Part shown: positions 41,451 through 48,110 of the stretch, piece after piece
Layout of the letters: each line of letters starts with the position of its first letter
Numbering within the stretch: position 1 is the first letter of the stretch
Source: Planococcus donghaensis MPA1U2
Lineage (GTDB): Bacteria > Bacillota > Bacilli > Bacillales_A > Planococcaceae
Reading direction: 5' to 3'
Assembly: GCF_000189395.1 (NCBI RefSeq)
Contig: NZ_AEPB01000037.1
Location: 1-48,110, forward strand
DNA: 48,110 nt
Notes under the pieces: generated by a model
Seen by the model: only the letters and a program-made list of their open reading frames with translations
What the model was told of the DNA's origin: nothing
Database searches by the model: none
Position numbers and translations under genes: made by a program

Positions 41451-42788
41451 TTATTGATCATTAACGGCTTTATAGCCGACCATATTTATTGGGTCTTTTG
41501 GTGATGAATAAGGAGGTGCATAGCAAAGCTCTAACGCCTGCAAATCATCAATCGTTAAGCCACCGTATATAGCTGTAACGATGACATCGATTCGTTTATC
41601 GACGCCTTTTCCACCGATACATTGAGCGCCCAAAATCTTTCTCGTTTTTGGATCATAATGAACTTTTAATGTGATTTTAGAATGGTCAGGATAATAGCCA
41701 GCATTTGAGATGCCGTTATGCGTCACTGTAGCAGATTCTAAATTTTTATCTTTGATGGCTTTTTCATTCAACCCAGTCATAGCAGCAGTTAAAGAAAAAA
41801 TCTTTAAGACAGAAGTTCCAAGTAATCCTTTTTTCGCTATTTTATCTCCTAAGATATGACGTGCCGCGATAAATGCTTGTCGATGGGCCGGAGAGGCGAG
41901 GGGTACTCTTTTTGGATCTCCCGTCACCATATCAAAGTTTTCAGAAGCATCGCCAATTGCATAAATCGAAGGATCATCTGTTTGCATGAATTCGTTGGTT
42001 TGTATGCCACCGGTTTCCCCAATTTTCAACCCAGCTTTTACAGCCAATCCGGTATTAGGTCTTAAACCGACACTCATAATGATAAAGTCAGCTTGTAATT
42101 CAATGCCATTTGATAACTTAATTGTTTTCTCTTCAGTTTTTACTATTTCTGTGCCAGTAAGTAATTTTACTCCTTGAACAGCCAACTCTTTTTCGATCAT
42201 CAACGAAATATCGGTATCCAAAATAGACATAATGGCAGGCGATCGATGAACGAGCGATACATCCAATCCGAGATTTTTTAGGTTTTCAGCCATTTCAAGA
42301 CCGATAAACCCACCACCCGATACTACACAACTTGTAGGTTTTTCGTTTTTGATAAAGCGATCAATCCGTTGCATGTCTTGAAAATTGCGCAATGTAAAAA
42401 CTTGAGAAGAATCAAGTCCTTCAATTTTTGGCAGTATTGCAGAACCACCTGGTGCCAAAATTAACGCATCGTAAGACTCTTCAAATTGATTACCGGTTTC
42501 CAAGTTTTGCACAAGAACTTTCTTAGCGGCTCTATCAATTTCTTTTACTTCATGTCCGAGCTTTACATCGATATCGCGTTTTTTCTTAAATTTCTCTGGA
42601 TTTGTTAAAACGATTGACTGTTCGTCTTCGATTACATCTCCGATAACATAAGGTGTTCCACATGCTGCATAAGACATCGTTAAATCTCTGTCAAAAACAA
42701 CTATTTGGACATCCGGATTGTAAAATCGAAGTTGACCTGCAGCTGTAGCGCCTCCGCCAACAGCACCTACAATGACTATTTTTTTCAC
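41451..42788 (-). CDS. cdr: CoA-disulfide reductase (FAD/NAD(P)H)
   Basis: A 445-residue flavoprotein. The FAD motif IVGAVGGGATAAG is at the N-terminus. The single redox cysteine is C43 in SYAACGTPY, the CoADR/NADH-oxidase signature. A second Rossmann motif (SGGGFIGLEMAENL) binds NAD(P)H, YAIGDASE contacts FAD, and the C-terminal dimerisation domain has the tyrosine-containing CYAPPYSSPKDP. It reduces CoA disulfide, keeping CoA thiol as the redox buffer in bacteria lacking glutathione. The start is GTG at 42788 with AGGAGC upstream. It is last in a three-gene operon with degV2 and yitU. Confidence 0.9.
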   Translation of the reverse strand: MKKIVIVGAVGGGATAAGQLRFYNPDVQIVVFDRDLTMSYAACGTPYVIGDVIEDEQSIVLTNPEKFKKKRDIDVKLGHEVKEIDRAAKKVLVQNLETGNQFEESYDALILAPGGSAILPKIEGLDSSQVFTLRNFQDMQRIDRFIKNEKPTSCVVSGGGFIGLEMAENLKNLGLDVSLVHRSPAIMSILDTDISLMIEKELAVQGVKLLTGTEIVKTEEKTIKLSNGIELQADFIIMSVGLRPNTGLAVKAGLKIGETGGIQTNEFMQTDDPSIYAIGDASENFDMVTGDPKRVPLASPAHRQAFIAARHILGDKIAKKGLLGTSVLKIFSLTAAMTGLNEKAIKDKNLESATVTHNGISNAGYYPDHSKITLKVHYDPKTRKILGAQCIGGKGVDKRIDVIVTAIYGGLTIDDLQALELCYAPPYSSPKDPINMVGYKAVNDQ

Positions 42789-42802
42789 CGTTTAATCAGC
42801 TC

Positions 42803-43654
42803 CTATTCGATCTTATTAAGGAAAAATAAAGCCAATGTGCCCGGTCCAGTATGTGCAGCAATAACAGAACCAATCATATGAACTTCAACTTCTTTAGGGT
42901 TAAAATGTTGTTCGATTTCCTGCTTTAAAATTAAAGCAAACTCTTCGTCATCGCCATGACTGATGGCAATGGTTTGTTGGTTTAATTGGCTACCGCGTTC
43001 TTGCATCAATTCAATCATGCGCTTAATAACTTTTTTACGTCCGCGCAATTTTTCAATTGGTACCAATTTCCCGTTTTCTACATGAAGTAGTGGTTTGATA
43101 TTTAATAATCCACCAACAAATGCGCTGCCTTTGGAAATGCGGCCGCCTTTAGCCATATAATCCAAATCTTCTACAGTAAAGAGACTTTCTAAATGGTCTA
43201 CCATAAAACGAATTCTCTTTAGAATCGTTTCAAGAGATTGACCATCAGCACGCAATTTCACAGCTTCTTTTACTAACAAACCGTATCCAAGTGAAGCAGC
43301 TTTAGAATCGAGTATGGTCAGTTTTAAATCGGGGTAATCTTCACGTACTTGGTCTGCTACCATTACCGCCGTGCTATAAGTACCCGATAGCTCAGAAGAA
43401 AATGCAAGATAAAAACCTTCTTCATCTGCGATGGCTAGCTGTTCAAAAGCTTTTAGCATTTCTTCAGGAGACACTTGCGACGTTTTAGGGTGATTGCCAG
43501 CACGAATTGCATCAAATACTTTAATGGAATGAATGCCGCGTATATCTTCATAATCCTGCTCTCCGATATGTACGCGCAATGGGAATAAAACTACGTCTTC
43601 GTTTTCAAAAAAACCTTTTGGTAAATCAGATGCGCTATCAGCGAATAACCTCAT
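42803..43654 (-). CDS. DegV family protein (second paralogue)
   Basis: A 283-residue DegV/FakB-fold protein: ADSASDLP, TSQVSPEEM, AFSSELSGTYSTA (head-group pocket), EDLDYMAKGGRISKGSAFVG and LNIKPLLHVENGKL. It is distinct from the degV beside comFA, so the cell has at least two DegV proteins with probably different fatty-acid preferences. The ATG at 43654 lies 7 nt from GGAGG; a GTG at 43660 overlaps the site. Gaps of 21 nt and 14 nt join it to yitU and cdr. Confidence 0.93.
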   Translation of the reverse strand: MRLFADSASDLPKGFFENEDVVLFPLRVHIGEQDYEDIRGIHSIKVFDAIRAGNHPKTSQVSPEEMLKAFEQLAIADEEGFYLAFSSELSGTYSTAVMVADQVREDYPDLKLTILDSKAASLGYGLLVKEAVKLRADGQSLETILKRIRFMVDHLESLFTVEDLDYMAKGGRISKGSAFVGGLLNIKPLLHVENGKLVPIEKLRGRKKVIKRMIELMQERGSQLNQQTIAISHGDDEEFALILKQEIEQHFNPKEVEVHMIGSVIAAHTGPGTLALFFLNKIE

Positions 43655-43675
43655 AACCACTCCTCCTCTTAATAA

Positions 43676-44482
43676 TTACAGCTTCAACCGGTCGATTAAT
43701 AATTCAGCAATGCCATCTTCATTATTATTTAAAGTGATTTCGTTAGCAATATTTTTTAAAGGCGAAATGGCGTTCCCCATAGCGACACCAACACCCGCAA
43801 AGTCAATCATTTCTAAATCATTGTCTTCATCGCCAAAAGCGATTATGTTTTCTCTGCTAATGCCAAGAGATTTTGAAACACGGTCTAACCCAACAGCTTT
43901 ACTCATACCACTTTTTACAATTTCGATAACATGCCAAGGAGCTCCCCAGCGACGGTGATCAATAACTTCAGCATGAACCGAAGACAAGTGGTCGTGAATC
44001 TCCTGTACGCGTTCATACGGCGCGTGGATTAAAATAGAGGTGGGGTCTGTTTTTAAGTAGTTTCGCAAATCACCTGTTGTAATGGTTGGGTCTCCAAACC
44101 TGAAGATGTCCATAAGTTGTTCGTCATGTTGGTGGACATACACATCATCCAACACTTCGGCAACAATATTGTGAAAGTTATAATTGTACATAGATTCAAC
44201 TACTTCATGGACAACCCCCAAATCAATTGGTGTGTGATGCATACCCCAGTGTTGGTCAGTAGGGTGATGGACAAACGCACCGTTAAAGTTAACGATTGGC
44301 GTTGTTAATCCCAATTCATTGTAGTAAGTTTCACTTGAGCGATATGGCCGGCCAGTAGCAATCATAACCTCGTGTCCCGCTTCCATTGCTTTATTTAAAG
44401 TGAGTTTTGTTTTAGGTGAAATGACTTTTTCATCTGTTAATAACGTTCCATCTAAATCTAGAACGATTAAATGTTTCTTCAT
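43676..44482 (-). CDS. yitU: Cof-type HAD-IIB phosphatase, YitU-like
   Basis: A 268-residue HAD hydrolase. Motif I is LDLDGTLL (D9 nucleophile, D11), motif II IATGR, a C2 cap lies in the middle and motif IV is FGDEDNDLEM. Cof-type proteins dephosphorylate small metabolites; B. subtilis YitU has been implicated in flavin-precursor dephosphorylation. First gene of the yitU-degV2-cdr operon, from the promoter at 44514-44543. Confidence 0.9.
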   Translation of the reverse strand: MKKHLIVLDLDGTLLTDEKVISPKTKLTLNKAMEAGHEVMIATGRPYRSSETYYNELGLTTPIVNFNGAFVHHPTDQHWGMHHTPIDLGVVHEVVESMYNYNFHNIVAEVLDDVYVHQHDEQLMDIFRFGDPTITTGDLRNYLKTDPTSILIHAPYERVQEIHDHLSSVHAEVIDHRRWGAPWHVIEIVKSGMSKAVGLDRVSKSLGISRENIIAFGDEDNDLEMIDFAGVGVAMGNAISPLKNIANEITLNNNEDGIAELLIDRLKL

Positions 44483-44513
44483 ATAAATAGTCGTCTCCTT
44501 TCTATCTCTTACT

Positions 44514-44543
44514 AGTGTAGCGATAGTGCAAGGGGTACGTCAA
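44514..44543 (-). promoter_or_regulatory. Sigma-A promoter of the yitU-degV2-cdr operon
   Basis: Minus-strand TTGACG (44543-44538), 18 nt, TACACT (44519-44514), 31 nt before the yitU start. Confidence 0.55.
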
Positions 44544-44589
44544 AAAAATTGGTAATTTTGGCGGTTATTTAAAGGTCAAGAAGTGAGGT

Positions 44590-44618
44590 TTGCTGGATAA
44601 CTGGAAGATTGGTACGAT
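44590..44618 (+). promoter_or_regulatory. Promoter candidate of yitV
   Basis: TTGCTG (44590-44595), 17 nt, TACGAT (44613-44618), 25 nt before the yitV start. Confidence 0.45.
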
Positions 44619-44643
44619 TAGATAGAGAAGGAAGTGAGTCAAA

Positions 44644-45411
44644 TTGAAAGTACAAAGACAAATTTGGGGTCATATTCCGTTACTTCATATAACTCCAGAC
44701 AATGATGAACAATCTGCATTACCAACAGTGGTGTTTTTTCATGGGCATATGAGTGCAAAAGAGCATAATTTGCATTATGCCTATCAATTAGCCGAAAAAG
44801 GACTTCGAGTGATATTGCCAGATGCTCATCTTCATGGAGAACGAAGTGAAGGATTAGATCATGTGCAAATTAGTTTACGATTCTGGGAAATCGTCCTAAC
44901 TTCAATCGAAGAATTGGCCTTTTTACATGAAGAGTTACATAAGCAAAACATGGTTGTCGGTGAAATAGGTGTTGGTGGTACATCAATGGGCGGTATCACC
45001 ACAATGGGAGCTATGACGGTTTATCCGTGGATTCAAGCAGCTGCAGTGATGATGGGTGCTGGAAATTACGTGGAATTGGCTCAAGCGCAAATGACGCAAT
45101 ACGAATCGAGAGGATTCCAATTGCCGATTAGTGAAGAAGAAAGAGAAAAAATGCTAGCAACTTTAGCGATGTTCGATAGTGTCGAACATCAGGAGAATTA
45201 TCAAAAACGCCCAATTTATTTTTGGCATGGCGAACAAGATGTTACGGTACCATTTGAGCCGACATATCGCTTGTTTAAGTCACTTAAAAAGCAATACGAA
45301 GAGGTGCCGGAAAAAATTGTCTTTCGTCGCGAACGAGAAGCAGGACACGCAGTAAGTCGAGCTGGTATGCTTGAGGCAACCGAGTGGTTTGTTAAGCATT
45401 TAGCTGAATAA
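44644..45411 (+). CDS. yitV: Alpha/beta hydrolase (esterase), YitV-like
   Basis: A 255-residue prolyl-oligopeptidase-type hydrolase, the same length as B. subtilis YitV. The oxyanion region is FFHGHMSAKEHN, the nucleophile S114 lies in GGTSMGG, the acid in HGEQDVTVP (about 201) and the histidine in AGHAVS (about 237). It is probably a carboxylesterase; the substrate is unknown. The start is TTG at 44644 after GGAAGTGAG. Divergent from yitU and followed by yitW, as in B. subtilis. Confidence 0.9.
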   Translation: MKVQRQIWGHIPLLHITPDNDEQSALPTVVFFHGHMSAKEHNLHYAYQLAEKGLRVILPDAHLHGERSEGLDHVQISLRFWEIVLTSIEELAFLHEELHKQNMVVGEIGVGGTSMGGITTMGAMTVYPWIQAAAVMMGAGNYVELAQAQMTQYESRGFQLPISEEEREKMLATLAMFDSVEHQENYQKRPIYFWHGEQDVTVPFEPTYRLFKSLKKQYEEVPEKIVFRREREAGHAVSRAGMLEATEWFVKHLAE

Positions 45412-45420
45412 TCGTGTCAA

Positions 45421-45449
45421 TTCCATTTTCAGATGAAATTTGTTAAGAT
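45421..45449 (+). promoter_or_regulatory. Promoter candidate of yitW
   Basis: TTCCAT (45421-45426), 17 nt, TAAGAT (45444-45449) with a TGn extension (45441-45443), 29 nt before yitW. Confidence 0.45.
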
Positions 45450-45478
45450 GGTTGTAATAGTAAAGGGAGGGATTTTGA

Positions 45479-45787
45479 ATGGATCAAGATATGAAAGATA
45501 GCATGATGGGTGCATTAGAAACTGTAATCGATCCCGAATTAGGAATTGACATTGTCAATTTAGGGCTTATTTATGATGTAATGTTGTCAGAAGACGGTTT
45601 TGCAGTAGTTACGATGACATTAACATCAATGGGGTGCCCAATGGGACCTCAAATCGTGCAAATGGTAAAAACAGCATTATATGAGCTACCAGAAGTGGAA
45701 GAAGTCGATGTAAAAATCGTATGGCAACCAGTATGGGGCAAAGAACATATGTCACGCTACGCAAAAATGGCACTTGGCGTTCGATAA
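45479..45787 (+). CDS. yitW: MIP18/DUF59-family Fe-S cluster assembly factor YitW
   Basis: A 102-residue single-domain DUF59 protein: ALETVIDPELGIDIVNLGLI and the conserved cysteine in LTSMGCPMG. Relatives (SufT, PaaD, MIP18) help mature Fe-S proteins. The length equals B. subtilis YitW. GGGAGGG precedes the ATG. It has its own promoter and terminator. Confidence 0.93.
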   Translation: MDQDMKDSMMGALETVIDPELGIDIVNLGLIYDVMLSEDGFAVVTMTLTSMGCPMGPQIVQMVKTALYELPEVEEVDVKIVWQPVWGKEHMSRYAKMALGVR

Positions 45788-45800
45788 GCAATATTACTAA

Positions 45801-45838
45801 AAATCTCACTGGAATTTATTCCAGTGAGATTTTTTTGT
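45801..45838 (+). terminator. Rho-independent terminator of yitW
   Basis: AAATCTCACTGGAAT (45801-45815) and ATTCCAGTGAGATTT (45818-45832), a perfect 15-bp inverted repeat, then T. Confidence 0.92.
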
Positions 45839-45883
45839 CTAATTAGCTCATTACAAATAGGATAAAATAGAGAGCCATAATAA

Positions 45884-45912
45884 TTGCTTAATCTAAAAAA
45901 AATGACTATAAT
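45884..45912 (+). promoter_or_regulatory. Sigma-A promoter of clpB
   Basis: TTGCTT (45884-45889), exactly 17 nt, TATAAT (45907-45912), 48 nt before the clpB ATG. Confidence 0.8.
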
Positions 45913-45918
45913 TTAATT

Positions 45919-45935
45919 AGTCAAAGATAGTCAAA
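45919..45935 (+). promoter_or_regulatory. CtsR operator of clpB
   Basis: AGTCAAA GAT AGTCAAA, a tandem heptad repeat with a 3-nt spacer that fits the CtsR consensus RGTCAAA-NAN-RGTCAAA exactly. It covers the expected transcription start just after the -10, the usual repression site for class III heat-shock genes. Confidence 0.92.
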
Positions 45936-45960
45936 CTTTTTAAAAAGGAGAGGTTATTAT

Positions 45961-48110
45961 GGTTCAACCACAGGGAAACACAGAACAAAAATCCCCATTA
46001 GAGCAGTTTGGTCGCAATATGGTCGAACAAGCACAATCAGGGAAAATGGATCCTGTCATTGGTCGTGATCAAGAAATTCGAAACGTCATTCGAATTTTAT
46101 CACGAAAAACAAAAAACAATCCGGTTTTAATCGGAGAACCAGGTGTTGGTAAAACAGCAATTGTCGAAGGTCTAGCGCAACGTATTGTTCGTAATGACGT
46201 TCCCGAAGGGTTGAAAAACCGGACAATATACGAACTCGACATGAGTGCGTTAATTGCAGGCGCAAAATACCGTGGGGAATTTGAAGAACGTCTAAAAGCT
46301 GTGTTAAAACAAGTAAAAGATAGCGAAGGTCAAATCATCTTATTTATTGATGAAATCCACACCATTGTTGGAGCAGGTAAAACAGAAGGAGCTATGGATG
46401 CAGGGAATATGCTGAAGCCAATGCTTGCTCGCGGAGAACTGTATTGTATCGGTGCAACTACATTAGATGAGTACCGCATGCATATTGAAAAAGATCCTGC
46501 TTTAGAACGTCGATTCCAACAAGTTATGGTGCGAGAACCTTCGGTAGAAGATACCGTTTCGATTTTACGTGGCTTGAAAGAGCGTTTTGAGTTGCATCAT
46601 GCTGTTCGTATTCATGACCGTGCGATTGTAGCAGCCGCAGCTATGTCAGATCGCTATATCACAGAGCGCTTTTTGCCGGATAAAGCAATTGACTTAATAG
46701 ATGAAGCATGTGCGATGATTCGTACTGAAATTGATTCGATGCCACAAGAACTTGATGAAGTAACGCGTCGCTTATTACAATTAGAGATTGAAGAACAAGC
46801 GTTGATGAAAGAAAAAGACGAAGCGAGTAAAATCCGATTAGAAACTTTGCAAAAAGAAATAAAAGAACTGCGTGAGTCTTCAGCGGACATGAAAAATCAA
46901 TGGACAGAAGAAAAAGAATCATTGAAAAAAATTCAACAAAAACGTGAGCAACTAGATCAGTTCCGTAGACAATTAGAAGATGCGGAAAACAAGTACGACT
47001 TGAACGCAGCCGCTGTGTTGCAACATGGCAAAATTCCAGCGCTCGAAAAAGAGTTGATTGCGTTAGAAGCAAGCTTGGAAAATGAAGGTGCTGAAAGATT
47101 GCTGCGTGAAGAAGTAACCGAAGAAGAAATTGCAGGAATTGTCGCACGTTGGACAGGGATTCCCGTAACTAAATTAGTAGAAGGTGAACGTGAAAAACTA
47201 TTGCGTCTAGGTGAAACTTTAAAAGAACGCGTCATTGGTCAAGATAAAGCGGTAGAGCTTGTCACCGAAGCTGTATGGAGAGCACGAGCGGGTATTAAAG
47301 ATGAAAGAAAGCCGATTGGTTCATTCATTTTCCTTGGGCCAACGGGGGTAGGGAAAACAGAATTAGCGAAATCACTTGCTGCCAATTTGTTTGACTCGGA
47401 AGATCATTTTATCCGAATCGATATGTCCGAGTACATGGAAAAGCATAGTGTATCACGTCTAGTCGGAGCACCTCCCGGATATATTGGCTACGAGGAAGGC
47501 GGACAATTAACAGAAGCAGTACGTCGCAACCCATACTCTGTTGTCTTACTCGATGAAATCGAAAAAGCACATCCAGACGTTGCCAATATTTTATTGCAAA
47601 TTTTAGATGATGGGCGTATTACGGATAGTCAAGGTCGCCTCATTAACTTCTCAAATACAGTTGTCATTATGACTTCTAATATTGGCTCTGCTCATATTAA
47701 CGAAACGAGCAGCGAACATGATGTAGAAGACATTGTCATGGGCGAATTGCGCAAACACTTTAAACCAGAGCTGTTAAACCGTATTGACGATATTGTCATC
47801 TTCCATGCATTAACAAACGACCATTTTTATGGTATTGCTAAAAAGATGATTGGGGAATTAGCAGCGCGTATGAATCAACAGCATATCAAATTGTCTGTCG
47901 ATGATTCGGTGATTAACTATATTGTTGAAGCTGGAACCGATCCAGTATTCGGTGCACGTCCATTAAAACGATTTATTCAGCGAAGAATCGAAACTGATAT
48001 TGCGCGCGAATTAATCAAAGGTGATATTGTAGCTAACACAGAACTAGCATTAACGATGGGTGACAATAATCAAATTAAGATCAATAAAAAAGAGACGACG
48101 TACGTCGTCG
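45961..48110 (+). CDS. clpB: ClpB-type disaggregase lacking the N-terminal domain; runs off window
   Basis: About 716 residues are visible; the frame is open to the last base. NBD1 starts almost at once ([20 protein letters not shown]; Walker A GEPGVGKT, Walker [10 protein letters not shown]). A long M-domain coiled coil of about 120 residues (roughly 260-380) marks it as ClpB rather than ClpC or ClpE. NBD2 has GPTGVGKT and [13 protein letters not shown], followed by the D2 small domain ([15 protein letters not shown]). The ~140-residue N-terminal substrate domain of standard ClpB is absent; the strong AAAGGAGAGG before the ATG and the CtsR promoter show that this is the true start. It rescues aggregated proteins with DnaK. 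Confidence 0.93.

Noticed and set aside
46654-47235. Long minus-strand ORFs within clpB
   Set aside because: They are shadows of the clpB frame, with low-complexity Ser/Leu-rich translation and no start signals.

Overview
The window is an AT-rich stretch of low-GC Gram-positive chromosome. Gene content and order point to Bacillales. The run tagO - LCP protein - yvyE - degS - degU - degV - comFA - comFC - hpf - secA - prfB - yvjA - cccB - ftsE - ftsX - minJ - csbA follows the Bacillus subtilis order as I remember it. So do the smaller blocks addB-addA, yisK-yisL and yitU/yitV/yitW. Several departures suggest a relative outside Bacillus proper, most likely Planococcaceae (Planococcus/Sporosarcina-like): no flagellar genes between comFC and hpf, no ctpB after ftsX, no uvrBA after csbA, a ClpB without its N-domain, and characteristic intergenic repeats. 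That placement is inference; no search was run. No rRNA, tRNA, CRISPR array, prophage or complete insertion sequence was seen.

Left part (1-5.5 kb): an RRNPP-type peptide-sensing regulator (HTH plus TPR-like helices) is followed 5 nt later by the start of a small secreted peptide gene cut by the window edge. Next come two general-stress (YflT-domain) proteins, a BrnQ transporter, a CsbD-like stress protein and a small HEAT/LRV-like protein. Sigma-B-like promoters precede three of these genes.

5.8-23 kb: a cell-envelope, competence and secretion block. tagO carries a one-base frameshift as sequenced. It is followed by an LCP ligase, IMPACT-family YvyE, the DegS/DegU two-component system, a DnaQ-like exonuclease, a lipoprotein, DegV, ComFA/ComFC and a PilZ protein. 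A 0.55-kb repeat island lies between two identical hairpins. After it come an SDR oxidoreductase, hibernation factor Hpf (sigma-B and sigma-H promoter candidates), SecA, RF2 (with its programmed frameshift), YvjA and a lipoprotein cytochrome c.

23-38 kb: FtsE/FtsX, a TlpA-like thiol-disulfide protein paired with a MetI-like sulfur enzyme, MinJ and CsbA, AzlC/AzlD, a TVP38-family membrane protein, and the AddB/AddA recombination helicase-nuclease preceded by a LexA-like box. A DUF418 membrane protein ends that operon.

38-48 kb: YisK/YisL, a membrane-anchored GH13-fold protein that appears to have lost its catalytic residues, and a minus-strand operon (HAD phosphatase, second DegV protein, CoA-disulfide reductase). 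Then come YitV esterase, YitW Fe-S assembly factor, and an N-domain-less ClpB under a textbook sigma-A promoter with a CtsR operator. ClpB runs off the right edge.
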